From the NCBI RefSeq assembly GCF_032854445.1, contig NC_088300.1, positions 65,012,984-65,076,983 on the forward strand: a stretch of 64,000 nt of DNA. The letters are read 5' to 3'. The stretch's first letter is position 1, and every line of letters starts with the position of its first letter. The DNA comes from Liolophura sinensis (lineage: Eukaryota > Mollusca > Polyplacophora > Chitonida > Chitonidae). Made by a program: the position numbers and the translations under genes. The notes beneath the pieces are model-generated. The model ran no database searches and was not told where the DNA came from. It was given only the letters and a program-made list of their open reading frames with translations. Below are positions 14,901 to 29,900 of the stretch, one piece after another.

Positions 14901-17900
14901 ATAAAGTGGTGATCTCTTCTGTTAACGAGAGCAACTCCTGTCGAGACTGAAGCCAAAATACGCTTACATTTTTACCATACTCTTACAGTTATCTAACTTC
15001 TTCACTTGTAGGATAAAGTCAGATAATATTTAGCAACAGCATGTCTGGCTCAATACAGGACACTCATTTAGACAACTTTGGAGTCGCCTGGCATTAAGAA
15101 CAACATGAATTAGGAGGACAGGTGAACACAATACACAACTGAAGAAATAGATTTGCTTGAAATGTACCAGTTCAGCATTGTGATGAAAATAAACTCTGAT
15201 GAAAAGTACTTCAATGGTGCGTAGGAGAAGTTTTGTATTAAATAGTAACCTGAAAATCATACATGAAGTACACATCTGTATCTTGTAAAAAAAAAAACTG
15301 CACACGGAAAACCAATTGGAGATATAGCCCAGACACGAATACGAACTAACTAATGGACAAATCTACTGTACTATTGTCTGCTCCACCTTATAGCAGCAGG
15401 CGCACAAAAATGAACAAATGTGAGGCAACGAAACATTGTCACACCTGTACACAACTGGAGTAATGAGTGAGTGCTTGGGGTTTAACAACGTACATAACAA
15501 TTTTTCAGTCATATGACGGAGAAGGAATTCTTAGTGTGCATGTAGTGTGCCTCCTTGTTGCAGAACGGATTTCCACCACTCTTTTATCTAATGCTGCTTC
15601 ACTAAGATGCCTTACTGAAGGCAAGTAAGCCGCCTAGGGTCAACCCTGGATCTATAACTCCCGAAGCAGATGCTGTACCAACTGAGCTATCAGGGCCGGT
15701 CAACTGGACTAGTAGTCTGGACGCAAAAAGTCTATATTAATGTATGTAGCAGATACCAGAGAAATGGCAATCTGGTTAGCATGGCAAAGTGTCAAAATGG
15801 ACAGTTCTTTCACAAATCGTCACCTCTGTATCCAAGTATCCACTAAAACTATACATCAAAAACAACTGGAGTAGTAGCCCAGAAGTTCATACCTTACTAT
15901 ACAGTATACATCAAGAAAATGACAATCTGGTTACCATGACACCATGGGAACTTAAAAAAAAAAACAGACTCTTATGAAGCCCTGCAAAGGGGATGAATCA
16001 ATCAGAATCAAGCAAAATACAATAATTATCCAACATTTCATACATGATTTTAATGAGACATACCTTTGTTAGCTCTGCTTCTGTACTTTGCAGTCTGGCA
16101 ATCCACTTCTGTTCCTCAGATTCCACACTAGTCTGTAGTTGTTGTAATTTGTCTTCCTGTAAATATGAAAGTGTACAATTACTAAATATCAAAAATAAAA
16201 AATACTACACACTTTCCTTTCAATCTCGATCATGTTTAAATAAAAGCATTTTAGTTATTTTGCAAACCAAGGCCACACAATTTAACTTTTTGGTTGACAG
16301 GCACAATGAATCTTTTTTCAATGCTGGAGGAGGGTAAACAAATACATATGAAAAATTGTATGATTTGTGGAAAATGTGGTCTTTCCCAGCAGTTATGATC
16401 AAAAAGCCTTGAAAAACTGGAAAATCACCCAAAACTTCAGATCAGACAAAAACACAAAATGGCAGATTTTTCCTCCATATTTGGATTTTTTTCAGGGTTG
16501 GCTCATCTGTAAAACACAAACTAAAATTGGTATGGCCCGATTCTTCACAGCAAACCCATAACCAATCAAAGACACATAGGAAACATCAAGATGCATGGTC
16601 TTAGGATAGGAGATTCAAACTAGGATGTGCTATATCTTTAAAGGGATAATGGAACAAAAGTTTCTAATAAGGTTGGGACCTTTGGGGGAGATACATACAA
16701 TAGGTTTTGCCTGTTTATACCAGTCCTGAACTTGTACACCTTGCTTATACTGGGGCAACTATTCTTGCTAATTTAGATTTTCGGAGAACATTGATTTCAT
16801 GTACCACAGCTTAATTCTGTTCCCACTTTGTTTAAGCACTAATTTATAACCAGGTTTGTCTATTATAATAGTGGAGAGGTGCAAAATTTCCAACTGTGTA
16901 TATTTTTCCATGCCCAGAAGGGAAGCAAATATTGTAACTCATGTAACAGCAGTGCCTTCTGCCTACTTGTATACCAAAACCAGCTACCTTTATTCACCAT
17001 CACTTGAGGTGCTAATGAAATCTTTAGTGTTGTTATCAAAGAGGGCTAGAGAACACTACTGTTCCATCTGCTGTTGCATGATTTATTCCCCTTTGAAGAG
17101 CACTGGTGCATCCAACACAACTACTTCATCAACTCTGACTTACTGTTTCTGAAAGGACACTTCTATATTCTTTAATTTGAGACTCTAATTTATCCCGCTG
17201 TTGTTCGACTTCCAAAAGCCGGGTTTCTGTGACAGTTGTCTGACTAGAACTGCTCTCCATCTTCTGCAACTCAGCCTCAACTGTCTGGAGACGGGACTCC
17301 AGCTCTGTTTTCCTCATGTTAACTTCCCTTAGCTGTACCTCCACCGACTGACGCTGGCTCTCCACCTCTGTCAAAAGGCGAGATGTGTCACTAGCTTTGG
17401 CATCTGCTTCTCTCAATCTACTGGCAAGATCGGATGCTCTACTCTCTTCCTCAGACAATCTGTTCATTGCATCCATTGCTTTCTCCTCTGCTTCTCTCAG
17501 CTGACCTTCAAACTCCTGGGACCTTCCAATGGCTTCTCTCAATCTATCTTCTAATTCTACAGCTCTTTCCTCTGCTTGTTTTAGTCTCTCTTCCTTCCTG
17601 GGATCCACAACCTAATAAAACACGCAGGCACATCCTTACCGCCTAATCTTTCTAACAAAAAATATATATACTTCTAGATAAAAATAAATGGCTCCAAAAA
17701 TTTAGACCTACATGTGGCTGATTGAAATTTCCAGTATTTATCTATACGACACTAATGCTTTAATACGGTTGTGTCTAATAATTCTGAGGTATCACCCAAT
17801 CATCTGAAACCAAACGTAGGGAGTGCCAGGGAAGGGGTTAACCTTCTATAATAGGATTAACAGGGAAAGGGTGCAACTGGAGGCACATTTTCAGGTTAAT

Positions 17901-20900
17901 GAAGCTATTCCATCACATCCAGCATGCACAAGAAGTCTTCCTCTAAAATTTGTAAATACTAACAACGCTGATAAATAAAACACAAATCATATTGTTTTTA
18001 ATTTGTGGTCAGAAATACAGCTAATAGGATGGCAGCTAGACTTCAATTAACTAATGATTAACATTTCTGACAAATTTATCAAAATACCTACCCATTATTT
18101 CACACAAAGCCTTAATTCACACACAAAAAAAAGTCACACCAAGAAAACATACAAGCCTGCTTGATGAAAAGTTTGTGAGACATTTATGCGCAACAGAAAC
18201 TTTATAAACTTTCAAAATTAATACACAACACCACAAGCAAAATCTTACCGGAGAACCAGCTTTCGATGACAAGGTAGAAATATAAGTCACAGCCTCCTCT
18301 TCAAATGAACTCATCCAATCTTTATGGGCCTGTAAAACAATGTATATGGTTGGCTATAAGAGCTGCCCAAGCAGCATTGCTTCTGAAAATCATTTGAACA
18401 TTTAAAAATGTTCCATGCCACAGATTGAGTTCAGATTTAACAAGAATTTATTTCTACATATATTTCAATTAATATTTTAGTTTGTGTGATCAGACATATT
18501 TTGTATTTATGGAATTTCAACAAAAACGAAGTCACTCACTTTTCCTCATTCTGTGGTTGGGTTTTTTTTAGTGGGGGGGGGGGGGGGGGGGGATGGTGTA
18601 TGTATTGCAGAAAAGTTGTACTGTGCAACATTTATTTGCCTCTACAATGCACTTGTGGTTTTCGAATTTTAAATGTTTTGATTTTTCTCATCTGCTTTAA
18701 AACGTCCACACTTTTGGGTTTCATTTTTGTCCGCAATCATACTGAATGTGTTTCATGTGTCAACATGTTCCCACTACGATAAGGTTGAAACATTGCCCAA
18801 CATTGAAACACATGTGGAGTTAAGCCATAATCATTCATTCATTCATTCTAAAATGCACTATTCCCATAAAAGGCTTAAACAGAGTAGCTGTATGCAGAGG
18901 CCCTCCATTCAACTCACCATTGATGAACTAACTGAAATTTCTGGGAAAATCCTCTGCATTACAGACTTGTCATATGATTCAAAATCTTTCAGCTCTGCTG
19001 TGTACTTTTCCTGTGAAAACAGAGAACAAAATTACACACTAAATCAATAACCTTGTACCTGATGTGGATTTTTCTTTCATTTCACTGAGACACCAACAAA
19101 GGCAATGGGTTTAAATACAGAATAAAGTGCATGGTCATTGGGTAGAGAATGGACTCAAAAGCAGTGGTAGGTGAACTGGAGGATACCATCTATGCCTGCT
19201 TTCAGTTTCACTTTCAAACTATCTCAGTACTTCATTGATTGTATTTCACTGTTAAAAATAGATGTTTCATAATTCACCCAGGGGACAAACCTTTCATCGA
19301 AACAAGGATCTGTCTCACAAAGCTCATATACATGTTGTGTAAGGTGCACTGCAATGGCAACAAATGCTACAGGCGTTACTGTGGCAACCATGTTTCCTTG
19401 CCATGGCAACCATGTTTCCTGGCCATGGTAATCGTGTTTCCTGGCCATTTCTCTGTGTAGTTGAAGATGTTGCATGATATAGACTGCACTGCCACATACA
19501 GAGCCCAATGGGGCAATCAAACTTCTCCAAACAGTTGATTCCAATTATTAATGGTTAAAAATAAAATGCTGATGTGCACGAAAACCTCTTCAGTTTCAGA
19601 TTCTGTATTTTCCCTATCACTTTGAGTAGCATTACCTAACGGATATACTTCCTGGTGTAAAACGGACAAAAGACAAATTTCAAACTTTGTTCTGCAAGGT
19701 GAAATGCCTCAGCACATTGTAGGGGTAATCAGATCAGTCTTTGTATGACCCATGAACCAATGCTGATTGAGAGGTTCGGAAATCTTACCAAGTTTAAATT
19801 TATTTGTTAACAGTGTAATCGTTTGTGCAGTTAATTTGTGCAGAATAGTCTGCAACCAGGACAAAAATAAGTACAGATACAAAATGTTAGACAGAGAAAA
19901 TGTAATATCAAAAGTTATGTTCACTAGAAAGATAAATGAGAACTGTATCTGAAAATGCCTTACCCTAATTCCTCGACCTTTTCACATATCAAAGAGCAAC
20001 TATCACAGATATTAATGACTATTTTTAATTTGATTTTCGAGACAAAACTACATTGGTTGGATAGACCAATTTCAGGGCTTCACAAAAGGTATGGTTTTAC
20101 AGTCTACACAGAACAATGTCTTCAGAATATGCTTGAACTGACAGTTACAACTTAGAAACATGTGAAAAGGTTGAAGACTTACTGTATTTTTTTATTTACT
20201 TTTTCTCACTAATTTGATGACAGTTAAAATGTTTTGGTGGGTTTTATGGAGCACACTGATAATGTATATCACCAATGATGTTACACTTACTTTTCTCTAA
20301 CTGTTAAACAGTACTAGCATTTACTTTTTCATGCAAAAATTACTTGTGCTTGAGAGTTGATCATAAAAGTGTAGAAAAAAAGATGTGCAACATCACTGGT
20401 TTCAAACTTGATCAATATGGTCCGTAAGCTAAACTTACAATCCAAACACTTAACTAAGTTTAATTCAAGAAAGAAAAAAAAAAACAGAAAATAGGTCAAC
20501 TTGGTCTTCCTCCTAAATCTCATTTCATACTACATGTGTGTGGTCTTTCCTTTGATCTAAAAGCAAACGAAATCACCAAAAGCTGATTAAGGAAAGCATG
20601 TAACACGAAAGAGACTTCCACCACCAAAATTGACACTTGAAGCAAAAAGGAGAAGGGTTAGTAAGCCATATTGTCTGTACAGGCAGGAAGACTAGATTTC
20701 TATTCAAGCAGAGAAAAATTACAGCATTTGACATACGTTTTCAACAAACCATACTGAAGAGGATTTAAATTCATATATTCTTGATGAAAATATCTTCCAT
20801 GTAGGAACTGCCAACTCAGCAATACCAATTTAGCAGTGGGCAAGGATAAAGATTTGAAATTTTATGGACTGATAATTCTGAGATAATAAAAATAAGACGA

Positions 20901-23900
20901 AGTCTGAATTAAACCCCAGAAAAAAACCCACAAAAGTCACACAAAAAGTTCATTACGGAGACTGTGGTGGAGGAATCACATTCAACATTTATCACAACTC
21001 CATGATTTAACATGCTAACTACGATGTACACAGAAATGTTAAACTTACAGTTTGGAAAAGAAAGCCACAGCCACTTCACAAACGTTATAATGAATAAACA
21101 GTCTGAATATATTTTACCCTTGATGAATTTACAGCCTTGACAACCCTTTCCTCTATAGATTTTTCTGTCTTATCTAAGGCTTCCATAGCTTTCCAGTTCT
21201 TTTCTCGAATTTCCTACAAAACAGGAATGCATTGCAACACACTAGCACACAGCTTTTCAGCATGAAGATCTTCTCGTACATTTTTTGTACCCAGTATATC
21301 CCAATTCCTGATCAAGAACATCCCGCAATTAGACTGTTAGTAAGAGATAAAAACATTGCCCTTTTTGTTTCAGAAGTTATTTCCACCACAAAATTCAGTG
21401 ATTGGGGAGGAAAAAAGGGGAAAACTCCTCACACACCTCATAAGTGTCATTTTTTAACACTTCACCAAAATACAAAAGATTGATCTACAAGAAATTGTAC
21501 AAAACAGGAAACAATTTGCATGAATTTTTCAAGTATTTCAAGTACAGAACACACAGGAATAATTAATGAAGCGAGCAATGTTTTTAGTAGAACGTAACAT
21601 AAATTACCATTGACAGAAAAGACATCTATATTCATCGACAGGCAACGGCTTCTTAGAAGTTATACCAGAAATCAGAAACTCAGACATTGAAAAAAAAAAA
21701 AAGTTATACTAATTTCCATTCCAGTTGGTTTAATAGCCAATGAGCAGTAGTCCCCTAAGAAGCCGGTACCTTGAACCAAAAGAATCTACCTCCTAAAAGA
21801 AGAGAGCTACAGATGTAAAGCACACTGAAGGGGTCACAACAGGTCACAGAGAATTGCTGAACAAGGTAAATTCTTAACTCAAAACAAAAACTGACCTAAT
21901 GTATGGTAGGATTGGAATTCATTCAACTTGTAACGAAAGTAGGTAAATTTTGCAAGACATTAACAAATACCTCAATTTCGTCACAAATCTGCAAAGTATT
22001 ACTTCATGAAGAAAGGTGTGAGACTACGGGCCATCGATGACATATTCTTGGTGCCGAAACCACAAAGACATTTTGGCCAAAGTTTAAAACTTTGTCATAA
22101 TTCCCAGATTAGCCCAAGAGGTTTAAATTTAGACAGGTTTATATTAGAAAAAAGGAAGAACTGCTCATGTAAACAGTTACTGTTTTAATAAGTTCAAAGC
22201 TTCAAAGCAATAGTAACAAAAATGTTTCAATTTATAACAGCGAGGCGTAATTTTGCGCAATCTTGACTGATTTTCATCTGAAAAAATAGTTTAACACATT
22301 TTCTTGTTTCATTAAGAATGCAAACATTACAAAAACACTGCAAATGCAGCTTACACGAATTTTAAAACGGACATACTTCATAGCTCTTTTAATCAAAAAC
22401 CTCCAATCAACAGACAGATGTTCACAGCAATTATGTCACCAACAGCCTGTCACCAGGGCACAAAGAATAAGCCTTATCGGAGTTTCGATTATGCTTCATT
22501 CTGCTCAGTTCACATTATTTGTATGTATTTTTCTCAGTTTTCCACTTGAATCTACACTGTTGCCCACAATCACATAAATCATAAGAAATTTGGGTTATGT
22601 GGCTTTTTAGTTTAACATCAAGAAAGTGTGATTTCTTTATCTACCTTGAGACTCCCATGATGATAAGTGCACTTGAAACTACAATAAGGCTTATACACCC
22701 TTCCCCATATATTAGACATTATTTTGGCAAATATCCAATCATCAATATCAAACACTAGCCAGGCACTCACATTATTTTTCTGCTTCTGCTTCTCTATTTC
22801 TTGAGTCAGCTTGCTGATTTCCTCATGTTTTCCATTTAAGTCACTGGTTAATCTTGCGATCTCCTTTTCCTTCTCAGACAGCCTGCCGTAAACAAAATTG
22901 AAAATCCAGGCGTAAATTATCACCCAATGGGATTTTAATACATGTTATGTATTGTGCAATCTTATTACACGTGGACTTCTATGTTTACGGGAGAGGGAAG
23001 CCCTTTGTTTCCTGACAACCAGCTGACATAAACACACAGCTTCTCAAAAAGGTCTTGGAAATTCCTGTATAATTCCGATGACGTTGGTCACAAAGTAGGG
23101 GCCGCACAAACTTCATAAATAATTCACAAATAGAAAATTAATAAATGTGAATTCCGAAATCATGTATTGCACACTGACTGGACACAGTAGAGGGCAGACT
23201 TCCAAAAAACTATGAATCAAGTTTCTGTAACTATTTACACGATGGCATTCCAACGCACACAATACCATTCCCAAAAAGAAAATACAAGACAACAGAACTA
23301 CTAAATTTTATGAAGGATGTTTCTTTGTTATTCTAGATGTGCTTCATTTTGCTGAAAGCTAGCGGATAAGAGGACTCAATCTGAATTCAAATGTAATCCC
23401 TTATATAAGAGTGTAAAAACAGGTGTTCCTGAGAACCAAGGTCAGCAGCTACGGTTCAAGTACTTTAATACTTACAGTTTCTGGTACTCCTGCAGCTGAA
23501 TGGTACTCTTGTCCACCTTAGTGTCGTGGTTAAGGTGGCCGTTGGGAGCCCCATCAGGCTGGGAGGGTTCCTCTTGGCCCTCACCCTGTTGTCGCTCTGT
23601 CTGTTTCCTCAACTGGTCAGACAAACTGCGGTTGTCCACGCGCAGTTTCTGGAGAAGTCAAAAACAGATAAAACTGTTAAAAACGTGTTTTCATAAAAAT
23701 GACATATGGTTACAGTTATTTATTAATTCATCTGGTGAGGGTTAACACCATAGTCAAAAGTGTTTCACTTAGAAGATGGTAGTCAGTTTTATGCCTGGAG
23801 GAAACTGGTGTGCTTGGAGAAAACCACAAGCATCTGGCAACTTCCAAATGAACTTTCTCATAAGACAAGTGGTCTTGAACAAATGTTCAGTAAGACTGAA

Positions 23901-26900
23901 GAGAACGGTTGCACCAGCTCTATCAATTTCTTATTACCAACAAGGTCCCGCAAGAGTGGGAGTGTCAAAATTTAGAAATTGCCTGTTCAAGGCTGCCACT
24001 GAACCTTTATCAACAATACTGTAAGTATGTAACAATGAAAGTTATTAGACATCCAGGTTAGCAACTAAAATAGAAAACTGTAAGACTGGTCTACTGGAAA
24101 AATTTTGTATTTCACACTGAGGTTTTCTTTCCTTGTTTTATTTTCTGGCAAGTTTCTTGTGTTCTTTTTTAATGGCCGTGACTTGTTCTACCTGCCTTGG
24201 TACTGTCTCAGTGAATTGTTGTCACGTTGCATCCATGCAAACTTACTGTAAAGTACTTATTATTCGCTGGGAATTATTTTCGCAGATTTACTCCAAAAAC
24301 ATATTTGTGGGAATTAATTTTCATGTATTAAATCAAGGGAAAACTAAGAAAAAAAATTTAAAAACTGTTTAATTTTATGGTCAAAATTAATCAAGCACGT
24401 CAAACAGGGATTATCAAGGGTGGCTTTAATCGTCCTTTGTTTCCTGCAGTGTTGCTAATCTCCGTAATCTGGATCAGAGATTAAACCAACTACATTAATA
24501 CATTGGTTGGAAACCAGCATGTGCCGTATCTACTTTTCATCCACTATCGGCATACCGAAGACGCTGAACTCCCACTTTAACCCTTTATACCCACCAAGCC
24601 CTATCACCCGAGTTTGTATGTATTTAAAGCCTAATTTTTGTCTCCCTGCTGTTTAAATTTAGCCGTCCCGCCGGGCTTTTTTACTACAACTACTGTCAGT
24701 CCAGTTTCACTTTATTAATACTACCACCTGTAGTAAATGATTCAATGCAAGAATTATTTTTCGCGGTAAATTATTGACCTCAAAATCCGCGAAAATTAGT
24801 TCCATGCGAAAATTAAGTACTTCACAGTATATAGGAAGGTAGCTGTAAAGTAGGTCCTGGAGTATATATAGCCTGGTCCTTAGGTAAAACATTTGTTGAA
24901 GATGATTGCTATAAATATGCTACACCAGTTTTATAATTTTCTATTTTACTATTGTCAGTACTCTTTTTCTATATGCCATTCCTGGTTCGGTCAACTCTTT
25001 AGAAATTATGTAACACCTTGTTGTTAAAACACTTTTCTCAGATGGTTCTATTCTACACTAAAACAGCACAGGGACAGGCATAATCATAGAGAAATCTAGG
25101 ACACTTACATTCAGTTCAGCGTCCTTCTCTGCCTGTTCTTTACGGAAGTTTTCCATTCTTTGCTCCAGGCTCTGAACGCTTGTCTGTAGAGTCACTTTCT
25201 GCTGCTCCGATGCCTGGAAAACACAACCAAAACTAGTGAAACATAGCTTAACTCAAGTAAACACTAACAAAAGAGTTTGACCAAGGGGTGGGGTGGGGGG
25301 GGGGAGGGGGTGATTATAAGCAGAGGGAAGACAGAATCACAACAATTATGCTACAACAGCTTCACTGTTTTCCAGAGAAGTACTGATGGTTAATTTCAGT
25401 TCAAAATTCTAATTTGTACAACACTCATTTAATGATAAGTTGTTCTTATATCTTTGTGCTATTGGGGGTTGTTTTTAGGACTAACAGTGTGAATGAAACT
25501 TGAATGGTGATAAGGAATGGGTCAGAACAGAGCACAGAAAATCTAATGAACAAGAAATCAAATGAAAGGAAAACAAGAAAAACAAATAAGACAAAAAAAA
25601 TTATGATTTTTTGAACACCCAAAAGAAAATAAAACCAACCTATTGAACAAAAAATAAAACAAAAAATCTAACCAATAAAATGTGATCTCATGGTGTTTAA
25701 AACTCAAAAATGACTTTAATGTCAAGTGTCTCTTCAGTTATTCTTGATATCATGAACGCGTATAGAAAACATCTTAGAAACGATTTTTGAATTGAAAACC
25801 TGCTACAGCTAAAGGATTAAGACAGTATGATTTATTGGTTCTGTGTTAAGTGATTTTTTTTTAAAAAACTTCCATTAAATCTCACACATCAAAAGAAATA
25901 GCAGCACTTGTGCACAACGTGTATTTCACATATAATCAGCTTTGTCAAATTTGCTAGAGTGAATTTGTCAATTCTGTAAATAAAGGCATGAAAACAGTGA
26001 ACAATTCAAAATTTCTAGGTTGTAAATTGCACATTTGCAATAATACAGGATTCCTTTAGAATTTCTCCTGACAGGAACTGAAACTGAATCACAATAAAGC
26101 AGGTAAAAAAACCCCAAAAAACAGTAACACGAAGATTAAAAGATGGGAATAAACTCACCATCCCCCAAGTGTAAGTATACCAAGGCTATACAGATGAGAA
26201 GTGATGCTAAAGTTAACACCAGCCACCAAGCAGCACACAAACAAACCACAACCACTCCACACCACACCACACAGTTGTAAAACAGACACACCTCCCCCAA
26301 GAAGGCATATTAGAGCCAAGAAAATCCCTTTTCTGGTTTAATGAGAATAAGTTCCTTTGTATCGAGTATTAGCAAAAGTTGAATCTCATAATTATTTTAT
26401 GTATTATGTAATTTATACCTTATATGACAAACTACCACATACTTTAAATGTTTTGCAAATATTTTAATGTAATACCCCTCCTCGTACAATGCAGACTATT
26501 AGAAAGCTTACTACCTATAATAATAGTTGCGCTGGTTTCACAAACACAAATTTGACTGAAAACTTTTGCTCCTACTTCTGTTTATTCAGATATCTTGAAT
26601 ATACTTCACACTGCATGTACATGCACCTTAGGCCTCTGGATCATGAAGCAATCTTAGACAAAATTTCAATCACTGAACTTGGTATGTTCCTTTCTGCAAT
26701 TTTAGCTGAAATTTGTGTTCTAATAACTTACCCAGATTTATGTTGTCATGCAATGTTTTGACCTCCTTTGTAAAAAAATTACAATTTTGAAGTGATTTAA
26801 AATTTTGATCTATTTACGATCCAGGGGCCTGGTCTCTATTGAGGCACACCATGCATTTGTGAAGAAAATGGTAAATTTTAGTTTTCAAAACTCTACAGTA

Positions 26901-29900
26901 AACAGAAACTCTGCACTCATTCTTCAGACTTTTAATTGGAGGCTTCCCATGTCTGTTTACAGGGTTGGTTATTAAATTAGATGATTCATTAACAAGCAGA
27001 AACTCACCTGTGTACTTATACTTTATATACCTTACAATCTATTAACAGTACTGAATTCAACACCCATGGTACTAAGAAAGCTATTCACATCATTTTCTAA
27101 ATTTCCACACATCATATTGTTGCTAATATTCCGCATACCGAATATTGCTTCATGCATATTCATTCAAAATGAGGTGATGTCTTATTCAGCACAAATGGTC
27201 AAACACAGGTAGACACAAGATAATCAGACATACATGTACATGTAGGGCAGTACCTAGGAATCAATCACAATGTCGGCTGGTGATCTTACTGTGATGATTA
27301 GCCAGTAACTCAGAAGGTCACCCTTAATCAAACCTCTCCATGCCCCACAAGAAGAGACCTGCACTTGGATGTGCCAGCTCATGCATTCACAGACATCATC
27401 TCTAGGATATAAAGTTTACAAAACTTACATGGGCTGTCCCTGTGGAGTTATTTTTTCAAGAATGCTCCATGACGTTAACTGGAAGACTGAAAGCCACAGC
27501 GTATTGTTAACATAAGGTAGGACTTTTTCATCCAGTGGCTTCCACACCTGTCAGGTCTGAGTAGGACACATCATGATAGTGCGTCTCTTAATAAATTTAA
27601 TATCTTAAGATGCATAGAGAAATAGTACAGCATAGCCATTTACTGGGCATATTTTGTTGGCTTTGGAGCACCCTGTAATAGGGTTTAATCTATTACTTTG
27701 AGTTCGACCCAAAGACACAGCTGTGAATCTAGGTACTGCCCTGGGGGAACTTAATACATTCCAATGACATCCACCAAAATGCTCTGACCCCAAGTTTCTG
27801 CCCATCCCCAAATTACACTGCAATGGTGCCGATTTGTCTTGTACTGAAAAACAGTACTTGGTAATTACCAAGAAATCCATTTTATTATTTATGAAATAAT
27901 AAAATCGAAACCATTGCTGAAATCCAACATGTACATCTTTCAATACATATTTCCCTGTTTTCAAGAGAGAAGATCTCCTAAGGGGAGGTAACACTTAGTT
28001 AAAGAGGAAAGTACACACTGACATCAATAAGCAACAGGACAATACCTCAAGCTTTGCCTGCAGACCTTTAGAGTTCTCGTTGGCACCGGACAGTGTCTTT
28101 TCCAGCTCCTTCAGCTGAGTCTTGAGAGCATGACATTCTGTCTGGGCTTTCTGCATCTCTGTGCTCAGTGTGTCCTTCTGACCTTCAGTCTTTCTCAACT
28201 GTTGACTGACCTCCTCAAGCTTTTTGGAGAGAACCACTTCTGTGTCCTTCTGCAAAATTTATTTCTTTCTTTCAGTTTTTGTTTTTTAGCTGCAACAACT
28301 TGATGATTGGTCAGACAAGATTTTGATATCCTATCTCACATGGGCCTTTCACTTCTTTTTTTTTTTTTTGACCAGGAATTTTTTTTTTTTGACCATTTTT
28401 TTTTGTGGAGGAAAGAAGCACCACACTTTACCAGCTACATTACAAATCTCCTGAAAGTTGCAGTCAGCTTCAGTAAAATAAAGCCAAAAGAGACTTTTAA
28501 AACAGCATAACTGAACACAATCACCCAACAGTTTTGAGCTGTTGTTGGTAAACAGAGAAAATTTAATTTATTACCGATGGAGAATTTTTTCCTGAAATCT
28601 CTGATACAGCTTCTTTAAACTACTTCAGAAGATCTTTGCTTTCTTCCCAAAACTTAGGCTACAATGTTTTATCTAGCCACACCCACCTGTCCAGTTTCCA
28701 CAGATCTTAGCTGTTCTTCATATTTAGCTACTTTTGCCTCCAGGGTCTTTTTTGAGTTTTCTGCAGCGTTTAACTTGATGTGGGAATTTCCCAGCTCGGT
28801 CTCCAAAATTTGTATCTTCTGGGTGAGTCTGCTCATGTCTGCTGCTGGAATACTCTCCGCTCTGGGAAAATCATACAGCTTTGTTTACAATTACATCTAC
28901 TTGTGTAAGCAAAGATACATGCACACTGACCAAACTGGCAAAGTCCCACAAATCCGCTCCAAAACTGAAACAAATCTGGCCCATAAAGAAACAAAAGATG
29001 TTGTGTCTTCTTATGATGTCTATCTTAGCAATACAAATAGTACGACTTTACAGGATGGTTTTATACTTGGCCATAGGCCATCATACTTGCATATCTGTGA
29101 TAGTTTGTATCCTGCGAGTTAGATGTACGACAATGAGCAAATCTGGTAAGCCCTCCGTGAGAAAGAATCGATTTTTCTTTATACAACATAAGTTTAACCA
29201 GATATTCCAAGTTGTAACGATGAATAATGCCATCCACAATCTCATATTATCACTAGTACAACAGACAACAAAACAACAACTGCTTCCAGAATTTTTCAAA
29301 AATAAATGTTCCCAAATATCTCTTAGCTATTCTTCATAGTGTAAACAAACGTGTTTTGACTAACAGGATCTGTTTGTTCCACTTTCAATAGTATTTCAAT
29401 TATCTGAAGCAAACTATTTACATATAATCTTACGAACACACAAGAAGAAATTTTTAGTGATGGGTGGGGAAAAATAACTGAAGCAGAACATACTTGATCT
29501 TATCCAAGGATTCCTTCAGCTGTTTGTTTTCCTGTTAAAAACAACATTTATGAGAGTTAAACCACAAATTTCAACATTTTTACATTTTAGATGTCTGTAA
29601 AAAACTTGCTTTTGCAACAGCAGTAATAATGTTTGGGTAAGTGACTATATTTAAAAGCAATAAACAAGTTGAACCCCAAAAGCAAAATGGAAAAAAAAAA
29701 TGATATATACTGAATGTCAACTTAGTCAATAAACGAGTAATTGTTCTCAAAAAGAAGATGTGGATTCATTTCACACTTTTTATGATGTCAACGAGAGACA
29801 ATCCCCATATTAGTCTAGAAACTCTCAGTATGCTAGAAATCTGCAATTTTTGTTAATAAATAGAGGTGTATATTAGACATCTAGCCTTTACCGTCATAAA

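Noticed and set aside
14572-15019. CRISPR-like appearance of the regular repeat array
   Set aside because: Units are contiguous tandem copies with no unique spacers, in a eukaryotic intron.
27243-27742. 14-bp inverted pair AGGGCAGTACCTAG / CTAGGTACTGCCCT, 500 bp apart
   Set aside because: Could be the ends of a small DNA element, but the arms do not extend and no target-site duplication is visible.
27605-27994. Minus-strand open frame of 129 codons next to exon 7
   Set aside because: Lies fully in the intron after exon 7, has no coiled-coil character and starts at a chance Met. No homology recognised.
28664-29339. Two overlapping plus-strand frames of 152 codons
   Set aside because: The first overlaps RRBP1 exon 6 on the opposite strand and is its shadow. 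The second lies in intron with no domain.
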